A stretch of 64,000 nucleotides of DNA from CALESS01 sp964405455 (lineage in GTDB: Bacteria > Chloroflexota > Anaerolineae > Anaerolineales > Anaerolineaceae): NCBI GenBank assembly GCA_964405455.1, contig CAYOOA010000005.1:14241-78240 (forward strand), written 5' to 3'. The notes beneath the pieces were generated by a model, which was not told where the DNA came from, ran no database searches, and worked only from the letters and a program-made list of their open reading frames with translations. The position numbers and the translations under genes are program-made. Positions 1-7,987 of the stretch are shown here, piece after piece (the stretch's first letter is position 1; each line of letters opens with the position of its first letter).

Positions 1-1
1 A

Positions 2-355
2 CCGTGGTTCATCGGTCGGTCTGCCTACATCACCCGTGAGGCCAAACGAACAGGAGTGGTTGTCCGCTTCCGCTTCACAGAAAAGGGCGTCCGCATGGCC
101 CACAACGGTGACCCAGTCCTGGACCGCAAGGGTAAGGTGATCGGTGTTGTCACCTCCTGTGCAGTGGATATGGAAGGTTTCCTCACGGGTCAGGCATATG
201 TGGATCTAAAATCCGCGGAAGAAGGCACCCAGATTGCCATCTACCAGGGAGCTCCAAAAGCGGCTGGAAAAGCACCTGCCGACTTGAAAGCAAACGACCG
301 CGTCACACTTCCAGTTGCGGCTGTCATCGTCAGCCGCTTCCCCAAGTTAGCTTAG
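2..355 (+). CDS. GcvT-family aminomethyltransferase, C-terminal part (gene starts upstream of the window)
   Basis: The frame is open from base 2 and ends at TAG 353-355, so only the last 117 residues are present. The stretch FIGRSAY near the left edge and the later GxVIGVVTS segment match the C-terminal barrel of the glycine-cleavage T-protein family, which moves a one-carbon unit from an aminomethyl carrier to tetrahydrofolate. The fold domain carrying the folate site lies outside the window, so true GcvT cannot be told from other family members such as DmdA-like or YgfZ-like proteins. A strong hairpin follows the stop codon and the next gene has its own ribosome binding site. Family assignment is fairly sure; exact substrate is not. 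Confidence 0.75.
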   Translation, partial: PWFIGRSAYITREAKRTGVVVRFRFTEKGVRMAHNGDPVLDRKGKVIGVVTSCAVDMEGFLTGQAYVDLKSAEEGTQIAIYQGAPKAAGKAPADLKANDRVTLPVAAVIVSRFPKLA

Positions 356-362
356 GCAAACC

Positions 363-403
363 ATCTGCGGTCGTCCAATCAACGACCGCAGATATTGTTG
401 TTT
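363..403 (+). terminator. Rho-independent terminator after the GcvT-like gene
   Basis: A perfect 12-base inverted repeat (363-374 with 382-393, arms ATCTGCGGTCGT and its complement) encloses a 7-base loop and is followed by a T-rich stretch, ATTGTTGTTT. It sits 8 bases after the stop codon and separates this gene from the aminotransferase. Confidence 0.75.
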
Positions 404-432
404 CAGATCATCAATTTTTCAAAGGAGTAAGA

Positions 433-1650
433 ATGTTGAAAACACCTTGGGACCATCGCTATGCGCAGCGCACTCAAAAGATGAAGGGCTCTGCTATTCG
501 CGAACTACTAAAATTGGTGGAAAACCCGGAGGTAATTTCCTTCGCTGGCGGCTTGCCTGCTGCTGATGTCTTTCCAATTGAAAAGATCCGTGAAGCATGT
601 GATTTAGTCCTGACGACCAAGGGTGCAATGGCGCTTCAGTATGGTGCGACAGAAGGCTACACACCCTTGAGGGAAATGATTGCAAGGCATTCTTCTCGTT
701 ATGATATCAAAGTTTCCACTGATAATATCCTGATCACCAGCGGCTCCCAGCAGGCGTTGGATCTGCTCGGGAAGATCTTCATTAACCGCGGAGACCGCAT
801 CCTGGTGGAATCGCCAACCTATCTTGGCGCGCTCCAGGCCTGGAATGCATACGGAGCTGAGTACGTCCCGGTACCTTCCGATGAAAACGGGATGAACCCC
901 GATTACCTCGAAGAAGCCCTGCGGACTGGTCCCAAGTTCATGTATGTGTTACCAAATTTCCAAAATCCCACCGGGGTTACCATCCCCATGGAGCGCAGAT
1001 TACGAATCCTGGAATTGGCCGATCGCTACGGTGTACCGATCATCGAAGACGACCCTTACGGGCAGCTCCGCTACGAAGGCGAACACCTGGCGGCATTAAA
1101 CGCCCTCGACAGCAAGAATCGATCTGGCGACGCCACCTACTCCGGAAATGTCATTTACCTTTCCACCTTTTCAAAAATCCTCTCACCCGGTTTGCGTCTT
1201 GCCTGGGTGATCGCTCCCTCTGAAGTAATCCGCAAACTGGTCCTGGCCAAACAAGGCACGGATTTGCACTCCCCAACCTTCAACCAGGTGGTTGCTCATG
1301 AAGTAGGCCAGCACGGTTTCATCGATCAACACGTGCAGACCATCTGTGCTGAATACCGCATTCGCCGGGATGCCATGCTGGATGCCCTGGATGAGCACAT
1401 GCCTCAAGGAGTAAAATGGACCCATCCCCAGGGTGGGCTTTTCCTGTGGGTGACACTCCCCAACCACATTAATACCGATGAGCTTTTTGCAGAAGCGGTT
1501 GCGGAGAAGGTAGCCTTTGTTCCCGGCAGCGGCTTCCACCCGAATGGTGGCGGAACCAACACGATGCGGATGAATTTTTCCTACCCCACCCCTGAACAAA
1601 CTAATGAGGGGATATCGCGGTTGGCCCGCGTGATTCGGCGGCACATCTAA
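433..1650 (+). CDS. PLP-dependent aminotransferase of the LysN/2-aminoadipate (MocR-like class I) type
   Basis: A 405-residue fold-type I aminotransferase. The Schiff-base lysine is K248 in STFSK; N178 in NFQNPTG and the EDDPYG segment at 205-210 are the usual cofactor contacts. The start FAGGLPA near residue 37 and overall length match the LysN/KAT II group, which acts on 2-aminoadipate, leucine, aromatic and related amino acids using 2-oxoglutarate. Substrate cannot be read from the sequence. There is no N-terminal GntR DNA-binding domain, so it is an enzyme and not a MocR regulator. The start has a strong AAAGGAG box 6 bases upstream. It stands alone between two terminators and faces the minus-strand nucleoside kinase gene. 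Confidence 0.9.
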   Translation: MLKTPWDHRYAQRTQKMKGSAIRELLKLVENPEVISFAGGLPAADVFPIEKIREACDLVLTTKGAMALQYGATEGYTPLREMIARHSSRYDIKVSTDNILITSGSQQALDLLGKIFINRGDRILVESPTYLGALQAWNAYGAEYVPVPSDENGMNPDYLEEALRTGPKFMYVLPNFQNPTGVTIPMERRLRILELADRYGVPIIEDDPYGQLRYEGEHLAALNALDSKNRSGDATYSGNVIYLSTFSKILSPGLRLAWVIAPSEVIRKLVLAKQGTDLHSPTFNQVVAHEVGQHGFIDQHVQTICAEYRIRRDAMLDALDEHMPQGVKWTHPQGGLFLWVTLPNHINTDELFAEAVAEKVAFVPGSGFHPNGGGTNTMRMNFSYPTPEQTNEGISRLARVIRRHI

Positions 1651-1665
1651 TCCCATTCATCAACA

Positions 1666-1704
1666 AAAAGAAGGCGGTTGAGTTTATTGCAACCGCCTTC
1701 TTTT
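1666..1704. terminator. Bidirectional terminator between convergent genes
   Basis: A perfect 15-base inverted repeat (1666-1680 with 1690-1704) with a 9-base loop has A-runs on the left arm and T-runs on the right arm, so it can act on both strands. It lies between the aminotransferase (+) and the nucleoside kinase (-). Confidence 0.85.
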
Positions 1705-1718
1705 GTATTTCAGTCAGA

Positions 1719-3434
1719 TTATGATTTCCAGATTCGGAAATCCTCCAGGATGGAGCCGCCGATAAACTCGCGCACAATCGAGTTGTCGGGGATTAAGGTT
1801 TCATCGACAGGCAGGAACCATTCCAGGAAGGCCAGTAAACGCTTGGCCTCAATATAAGTATCATTTCCATAAGGAACCTGGCGGAGTAATGGCTCGGCCG
1901 TTCTCTTCAACGCGGCCAGTTCGTACACCAGGGCGGAGTTAAACATTTCATCTGCATTTTCCTGGTAGGGGAAAATATGCAACTTCTCCCCATTGCGAAC
2001 GGACTCCCATCGCTTGATCGTTTGGTGAGCTGAATACCCTCTTTCACGGGCATCCCGAACAATCCGGCGCAGCATTCTTGAATCCGTCGTCGAAATCCGA
2101 TTGTGCCGATCCAGGTTGAGCTGTGTCAGGCAGGAGACGTAGATCCGGAAAGCCTGATCCTGTGGGAAGCCCGGCAGTAAGCCCGGATTCAAACCATGGA
2201 TACCCTCCAGGATGATCAACTGGCCGGGCTTCAGGTGAACTACCTCACCCGATTCTGAATGCCCGGTTTTGAAATTGTAGTGAGGAAGCTGAACTTCTTC
2301 GCCAGCCAGCAGCCGATGGAGGTCCTTAACCAGTCGTTGGATATCCAGGGCTTCCAGGGCTTCGAAATCAAAATCACCCTTGGCATCCCGCGGAGTGAAC
2401 TCACGATCCACGAAATAATTATCCAATTCCAGCGGATACGGTGAAATCCCCTGGGCCAGAAGTTGGACGGTCAAGCGTTTGCTGAAGGTTGTTTTTCCAG
2501 AGGAAGACGGTCCTGCAATCAGGACAATCCGGGCAGTGTCCGCTTTATCAGTCACCCGCTTGGCAATTTCAGCGATCCGTTTTTCATGCATCGCCTCGGA
2601 GACCAGGATGATTTCACGTATCCGCCCATCCTGGATGGCATCATCCAGGGCACCGGTGTTCTGGATCCCCAATCGCTCCAGCCAATCCCCATACTGCCGG
2701 AAGGTTGCCAGCAATTTGGGCGAATCAGGCATCGGCACCAGTTCATTAGGAGCATGCCGTCGGGGAAAGCGTAACACAAAGCCATCCCCCATGCCAAGAA
2801 TGCCAAACCAGCGGATGAAGCCCGTGGAGGGAACCATGTACCCGTGGTGATAATCTCTTCGATCGCGCAGCCGATACAGGACCAGGAAATCCTTTTGCCG
2901 GTAATGCAAAAGCCGAACTTTCTCCTGCTGGTGTTTACTCTCAAAATAAGCAATTGCTTCCTTTAAAGGTACCTGCTCGCGTTCAAAGGGTAAATCTGCC
3001 TTGACCAGCTCTTTCATCCCGTTTTCAAGGGCAGCCAGTTCAGCTTTGCTCAAAGGCGGCCGGCCAATCACCTGGCAGTAGAATCCACCTGATGCAACTG
3101 CATAATCAACCGCCAGATCTGCATCCGGAAATAGTTCCTCATAGGCCGCTTCCAGGAGGAATGTCAGTGATCGTCGATAAATCCGGGCTCCATCTGCGTC
3201 CATCATGGTGACCGGTTTCACTTTGGAATCCATCTCCACCGGGAAAGTCAGTTCGCGAAGTTCGCCATTGACAACAGCCCCCATCACGGGCGGTCGATCC
3301 CACTCCGGGAGTTTTCGTAAAAAGGTGCCGATTGGTGTTCCACGCGGCCCGGAAAAAGCTCTTCCATCAGGCAGGTAGATTTCAATCGTACTGCGCGGTG
3401 TAACGGGTTCAATTTGGTCGGTTGATGGATTCAT
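1719..3434 (-). CDS. TGS-domain nucleoside (uridine-type) kinase
   Basis: About 571 residues. The order is an N-terminal TGS-like segment (about residues 15-75), a threonyl-tRNA-synthetase second-domain-like part containing a YHHG segment (about 195), and a C-terminal P-loop kinase of the uridine kinase/phosphoribulokinase family with GPSSSGKTT near residue 308 and a downstream LDNYF motif typical of nucleoside kinases. It probably phosphorylates a nucleoside in salvage; members of this fused family are usually annotated as nucleoside kinase. I chose ATG 3434, preceded by GGAAAG, over an in-frame TTG at 3452. It lies 39 bases after the GH13 lipoprotein gene in the same direction and could be read from the mal transcript, but has no evident role there. 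Confidence 0.8.
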   Translation of the reverse strand: MNPSTDQIEPVTPRSTIEIYLPDGRAFSGPRGTPIGTFLRKLPEWDRPPVMGAVVNGELRELTFPVEMDSKVKPVTMMDADGARIYRRSLTFLLEAAYEELFPDADLAVDYAVASGGFYCQVIGRPPLSKAELAALENGMKELVKADLPFEREQVPLKEAIAYFESKHQQEKVRLLHYRQKDFLVLYRLRDRRDYHHGYMVPSTGFIRWFGILGMGDGFVLRFPRRHAPNELVPMPDSPKLLATFRQYGDWLERLGIQNTGALDDAIQDGRIREIILVSEAMHEKRIAEIAKRVTDKADTARIVLIAGPSSSGKTTFSKRLTVQLLAQGISPYPLELDNYFVDREFTPRDAKGDFDFEALEALDIQRLVKDLHRLLAGEEVQLPHYNFKTGHSESGEVVHLKPGQLIILEGIHGLNPGLLPGFPQDQAFRIYVSCLTQLNLDRHNRISTTDSRMLRRIVRDARERGYSAHQTIKRWESVRNGEKLHIFPYQENADEMFNSALVYELAALKRTAEPLLRQVPYGNDTYIEAKRLLAFLEWFLPVDETLIPDNSIVREFIGGSILEDFRIWKS

Positions 3435-3473
3435 ACTACTTTCCAGTTGCAAGTTTCGAGCTATTGTAATCGA

Positions 3474-5150
3474 TTATCTCAATTGAATGATAATCGCTGT
3501 CATGGCCGGAATTTCCGGTAAAGGTTCGTAATTGGTAAATCCTCCATTTGCATCCACCGTCAGGCCGGCCGGCGACCCTTCGCCTACCACCATCCAGGGG
3601 TTAACGGGTTTGGTTAACCTGCTCGATGGCACTGAGAGCGCAATATTGGTTGCCGCCATATTTCCCAGGTTGGCGATGACCAGGTAAGAACTTTGATCGT
3701 CTTCACGCAAATAGGCGATGGTCTTCAAGTTGGGCGAATCTACCGGGGTCATGGTTCCATTTTGGAGTGCCGGGTGAGCCATCCTGAGTTGGACCAAGGT
3801 TCGATAATGGTTGAGCAAAGAGTTTGGATCTGTATTCTCTGCTGCAACATTGAAGGTGGTGTAGCTGGCATCCGGAGCCCGCCATGGAGACCCCGTTGTA
3901 AAACCGGCATTGGCATCGGCTGTCCACTGCATGGGTCTGCGGATATCTTCATCCGGTTTGGTTCCCAGCATCCCGATTTCCTCACCATAATAAATGAAAG
4001 GAACTCCCGGAAATGTAAGTAATAATGTGGCAGCCGTTTTCGCCTTGGCAACATCCTTATTCAAGGTGCTCAATACGCGGTTTTGATCGTGGTTGGTCAG
4101 GAAAGTAGCAAATTGAGTATTCTTGGTTCGATCGTACTCATATTTGATAATAAATTTTAGGACTGATGCATCGTACCCGCTGATACCTGTAACCCAGGCA
4201 TCCGCCATATCAAAATTGAAGGCCAGGTCCAACTGGTCGCCCTGGAGATACGTCGCCACGGTTGATGTCGTTGTCCAAACCTCGCCGACGGTCATTGCAT
4301 TCGGGTTAATCCCCTTATAAAAAGTGCGGAAATTCTTATACCAGTCGTGGGTTTCAGGGGTGTTGGCCTGTACCTTGCCATCTTCGATCAAATACATGGC
4401 CGCATCCACCCGGAAGCCGTCTATGCCGACATCCTTCAACCAAAAGCTGGCCGCTTTTTCAATCTCATCTGTTACGGCCGGAGTCCGATAATTCAGATCC
4501 GGCATCCCACTCCAGAAGATCCCGTAATAATAACCAACTTTACCCGGGTACCAAACCGTCTCCCCCCAGGGTCCGGCATAATTCGGATTTGAATCGGACC
4601 AAATGTAATAATCACGATAGGGAGAGTTGGGATCCTGGGAGGCCAGGAACCATGGATGTTCTGAGGATGTGTGGTTGATAACCCAATCAATAATCACATG
4701 GATGCCCCGTTTATGCGCTTCAGTCAACAGGTTGCGGAAATCATCCAACGTTCCATACTGTGGGTTAACGGCCATATAATCGGTGACATCATAGCCGTGG
4801 TAACTCGGCGAAGGATTGATCGGCATCAACCATATGGCATTGACCCCCAGGTCAGTTTTTGTATTCGGATCCCCATCGTTGAGATAGTCCAGCTTGGCCG
4901 TGATACCGTTAAAATCGCCAATTCCATCCCCATTGGAGTCATTAAAGCTGCGTACGAATATCTCATAAAATGTGGCATTTCTCCACCAATCCGTGGAAGT
5001 TTGCGCGCTGGTCGATGGGGTAGCTGTTGGTTCTGTCACTCCACTCTGCGTGGAAGTGGGAATAACCTGGGGTGTAGTTGGTTTGCAGCCAGCCCCTGCC
5101 AGCAACACAAACAACAAAATGATGGATGTGAGTGTCCAAATCTTCTTCAT
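3474..5150 (-). CDS. GH13 alpha-amylase-family lipoprotein
   Basis: A 558-residue secreted glycoside hydrolase. A lipoprotein signal ends in LAGAGC with C22 as the lipidation site, followed by a Thr/Pro/Ser-rich linker to about residue 50. The GH13 barrel carries the full catalytic set: nucleophile D249 in GFRVD, acid/base E290 in VGEVW, and D355 in TNHDQNR. GH13 enzymes with this spacing cleave alpha-1,4 or alpha-1,6 glucosidic bonds of starch-type oligosaccharides. Anchoring outside the membrane and placement in the mal cluster suggest that it shortens maltodextrins or starch before uptake. Start has GGAGG upstream. Exact specificity (alpha-amylase, alpha-glucosidase or oligo-1,6-glucosidase) is open. 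Confidence 0.92.
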   Translation of the reverse strand: MKKIWTLTSIILLFVLLAGAGCKPTTPQVIPTSTQSGVTEPTATPSTSAQTSTDWWRNATFYEIFVRSFNDSNGDGIGDFNGITAKLDYLNDGDPNTKTDLGVNAIWLMPINPSPSYHGYDVTDYMAVNPQYGTLDDFRNLLTEAHKRGIHVIIDWVINHTSSEHPWFLASQDPNSPYRDYYIWSDSNPNYAGPWGETVWYPGKVGYYYGIFWSGMPDLNYRTPAVTDEIEKAASFWLKDVGIDGFRVDAAMYLIEDGKVQANTPETHDWYKNFRTFYKGINPNAMTVGEVWTTTSTVATYLQGDQLDLAFNFDMADAWVTGISGYDASVLKFIIKYEYDRTKNTQFATFLTNHDQNRVLSTLNKDVAKAKTAATLLLTFPGVPFIYYGEEIGMLGTKPDEDIRRPMQWTADANAGFTTGSPWRAPDASYTTFNVAAENTDPNSLLNHYRTLVQLRMAHPALQNGTMTPVDSPNLKTIAYLREDDQSSYLVIANLGNMAATNIALSVPSSRLTKPVNPWMVVGEGSPAGLTVDANGGFTNYEPLPEIPAMTAIIIQLR

Positions 5151-5190
5151 TTCAGCCTCCTACTCCTCATCCGCAAAAATAAATGCAGGA

Positions 5191-6960
5191 TTATTCAAGG
5201 ATTGCACCACTCCAACCTTCCAGTTGGATTAAGCTATTTAAGGTCTTGTCATCTATACGCAATTCACCAGATGAGATTATAACCTTTTTCCATTTTCCTG
5301 GAAGAGAATAATCTCTCTGTCCTGGGCCAAGATTTAAAACGATCCAAAGTTTTTGAGCCCCCTCCTCCCTGGTATATACCAGCATTTGATCATCAGCAAA
5401 ATACGTGCTCCGTTTACCGGTTCGTAAACAGCGGTAATCATTTCTCACAGCTGCCAGCCGGGAATAAAATCCCAGCAAATCCTGATTTTGCTTTTCTCCC
5501 CACAACATGGGCAGGCGTGCCTCTTCCATGATCCCGCGATCTCCCTGGCGGACATCGCGTTCCTGTGAAAGACCGACCTCCGTCCCATAATAAACAATAG
5601 GGGCTCCGCTCAGACTGAATTGGCATAAAGCCGCCAGTTTGAGCTTGCTCACATTCCCCTCCACTGCCCAAAGAAAGCGGTTCATATCGTGGTTATCCAG
5701 GAAGGATGGGCGCGAAAAAGAGCCGGGGAAATAGGCTTCATGGCGGTCCAAAAAACTGGCAAATCTCTGCACCGACCAGGTTTGAAAAGCAATTGTCTGA
5801 CGGATGGCTTCCAGTAGCAAGAAGTCCAAGCAGCCGTCAAGCAATCCTTCAAAGGCCAGTTGCTCATCCGGCGGATCCACCACCTCTCCAAACGTCCAAC
5901 ACGCCGGGTTTATCTTCCTGGTTTGTCGCCGAAAATCCGCCCAGAAATTTTGCACCGGACCGATGGCATAATCCAGCCGGAAGCCGTCCACACCCTGCTC
6001 CAGCCAGTAACATGCGGCACCGATCATATGCTTGCGCGCATCCGGGTGATCCAGTTTAACTTGCGGTAACGATTTAACCCCAAAGAATGAATCGTATTCA
6101 TCCGGCCATTGATCAAAATGATACCATTCCCGGGTTGGGCTGTCCGGGTTCCTCACGGCATCCTGGAAGGTCGGGTGCAGGTTCGACCAGTGATTGGGTA
6201 CGAAGTCAAGCAGCAAGCGCATTCCCCGCGCATGGCATGCCTGGATCAGTCCTTGCAAATCCTCCAGGGAGCCCAGGCGCGGCTCTACCGAGTAAAGGTC
6301 CGTGGCATCATATCCATGATGGCTGGGGCTCGGAAAAATGGGGCTGAGCCACAATGTGTTAAAACCGGCGCTTTGAATGATATCCAACTTCTCGGTGATC
6401 CCACAAATTCGCCCCCCAAAAAAGCCGTCCAATTGCGGCGGATTTAGCCATGTTCGCCCCACTCCCGGGTTGAATCGATCCACAAAGATATGGTAAATAA
6501 TCGCATCCCTGGCCCACGCAGGGGTCGGGTCCTCAGCCACGTAGTAGGCCCAAGTATTGTCATTCTCTGCAAAAACCTCACCTGCTGAGCCCTTATCCAG
6601 GCTCATCCGGTAACGGATGATCGTATCCTCCTTCTGGCCGGGAATAGCCGCTGAAAACCGGCAAATATATCCCCACAACTCTGTATCCCAGGTGATTTCA
6701 TTAATTTTCATCGGTTCGGCAAAGCCGTTGACGGCCTCTCCATTTTGCCCAATCGGATCAGAACCGTCATTTGTCCAATACAGCCAGGCTTTTTCACCCA
6801 TCTCGGCAGGCCCGGCAGTCATCCAGACCTGGACGGATTGACCTGGTCCAGGATCGCGCGGCGCTCGATGGTTTTTATGAACAATCCCCCTCCGTTGACT
6901 TAAAGCCCATTCCCGGCGCAGCTCTTCAGTTGACAGTGTACCAAAAATAAAATCGTTCAT
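5191..6960 (-). CDS. GH13 neopullulanase/cyclomaltodextrinase-like enzyme, cytoplasmic
   Basis: A 589-residue GH13 enzyme without a signal peptide. An N-terminal beta-rich domain (about 1-145) resembles the extra N-terminal domain of the neopullulanase/cyclomaltodextrinase/maltogenic amylase group and precedes the barrel. Catalytic residues are D330 in GFRLD, E359 in FGEVV and D425 in DNHDMNR. It likely hydrolyses imported linear or cyclic maltodextrins to maltose and glucose. It follows malG with a hairpin between them and precedes the extracellular GH13 gene by 40 bases, so the pair divides into an inside and an outside enzyme. An AGAGGAT box sits right before the ATG. The exact activity within the group is uncertain. 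Confidence 0.88.
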   Translation of the reverse strand: MNDFIFGTLSTEELRREWALSQRRGIVHKNHRAPRDPGPGQSVQVWMTAGPAEMGEKAWLYWTNDGSDPIGQNGEAVNGFAEPMKINEITWDTELWGYICRFSAAIPGQKEDTIIRYRMSLDKGSAGEVFAENDNTWAYYVAEDPTPAWARDAIIYHIFVDRFNPGVGRTWLNPPQLDGFFGGRICGITEKLDIIQSAGFNTLWLSPIFPSPSHHGYDATDLYSVEPRLGSLEDLQGLIQACHARGMRLLLDFVPNHWSNLHPTFQDAVRNPDSPTREWYHFDQWPDEYDSFFGVKSLPQVKLDHPDARKHMIGAACYWLEQGVDGFRLDYAIGPVQNFWADFRRQTRKINPACWTFGEVVDPPDEQLAFEGLLDGCLDFLLLEAIRQTIAFQTWSVQRFASFLDRHEAYFPGSFSRPSFLDNHDMNRFLWAVEGNVSKLKLAALCQFSLSGAPIVYYGTEVGLSQERDVRQGDRGIMEEARLPMLWGEKQNQDLLGFYSRLAAVRNDYRCLRTGKRSTYFADDQMLVYTREEGAQKLWIVLNLGPGQRDYSLPGKWKKVIISSGELRIDDKTLNSLIQLEGWSGAILE

Positions 6961-7002
6961 ATCCTCTTTGTCAGTTTAAGCCAGGAACCTGGGGTTTATA
7001 AA

Positions 7003-7031
7003 GATAGCCCTGTCTGCAGAACAGGGCTATC
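7003..7031 (-). terminator. Intercistronic hairpin between malG and the GH13 genes
   Basis: A perfect 11-base inverted repeat (GATAGCCCTGT at 7003-7013 with 7021-7031) and a 7-base loop. On the minus strand it is followed only by TTTATAA, a weak U-tract, so it may be a partial terminator or an RNA-stabilising hairpin that lowers expression of the downstream enzymes relative to the transporter. Confidence 0.6.
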
Positions 7032-7072
7032 CTCTCATGAATATTGTCGTTCGGTTCTGTCAGGCTTAACCC

Positions 7073-7987
7073 TTATTCCTTTACAGCACCGGAAGTCAGG
7101 CCTCCTGCAATTTGATCCTGCAGCGCCAGGTAGACAATCATGATCGGCAAAGCACCGATCAACGCCCCGGCTGCAAATACGCCCCATTTCTTATCAAATT
7201 GGCCGGCCGTGAAAATCTGCAAACCAACCATCAGGGTGTATTTGTTCACATCATTGAGCAGGATGCGTGCCAGGATGAAGTCTCCATAGGTGCCGATGAA
7301 GGACAGAATGCCGATGACAACCAGGATCGGTCGCAGCAAGGGCAGCAAGAGTTTATAGAAGATTTGGAAGTGTGAGGCTCCATCCACCATCCCGGACTCA
7401 TCAATTGCCCGGGGAACAGTGTCCAGGAAACCTTTCATCAACCAGATGTTCATGCCCATCGAACCGCCCAGGTAAACCAGGATCAGACCGGCATGTGTGT
7501 TGATACCCAGGCCGGGAATGATTTTACCTGTCTCAAAGATGAGCAGGTAAATGGCTACCAGGGCTAACAGGTTCGGGAAAACCTGGATGAGCAGGATCCC
7601 TTTCAAGATGGCCTGGCGGCCCTTAAAACGTAGCCGTGAGAATGCATAGGCTGCCATGGTGGTGATAGTCAGAGAAAGGATTGTGGTAATGGTGGCAATT
7701 TTGATGGAGTTGAACCACCACTTGATATAGGCCACTTCTCCAAATTGATAATTTGGATTCTGCCCAAATAGAGTAAGGTAATTCAACAGGCCAACCTTCT
7801 TGGGTATCAGGCTTTGTGTGGCCAGCGAGTTCGTCGGGTCCAATGAGGCCGACACAATCCACAACACGGGGAACACGGAGAAAATGATCAAGATCACCGC
7901 GATCACCAGGCGGATGGCAACGCTAAAGCGCCGCTGGAATTTCTGCGAACTTCGCAAGCGTTGGTAGGTGGAAGCGATATTAGACAT
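7073..7987 (-). CDS. malG: Maltodextrin ABC transporter permease MalG
   Basis: A 304-residue membrane protein with about six hydrophobic segments and the EAA-type loop (ESGMVDGAS, then LLLPLLRP) that docks onto the transporter ATPase. It pairs with MalF to form the channel for maltose/maltodextrin. It overlaps the end of malF by 8 bases and its GGAGG box lies inside the last codons of malF, so the two are translationally coupled. It is the last transport gene of the cluster; no malK-type ATPase gene is present in the window, so an ATPase encoded elsewhere must serve it. Confidence 0.93.
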   Translation of the reverse strand: MSNIASTYQRLRSSQKFQRRFSVAIRLVIAVILIIFSVFPVLWIVSASLDPTNSLATQSLIPKKVGLLNYLTLFGQNPNYQFGEVAYIKWWFNSIKIATITTILSLTITTMAAYAFSRLRFKGRQAILKGILLIQVFPNLLALVAIYLLIFETGKIIPGLGINTHAGLILVYLGGSMGMNIWLMKGFLDTVPRAIDESGMVDGASHFQIFYKLLLPLLRPILVVIGILSFIGTYGDFILARILLNDVNKYTLMVGLQIFTAGQFDKKWGVFAAGALIGALPIMIVYLALQDQIAGGLTSGAVKE

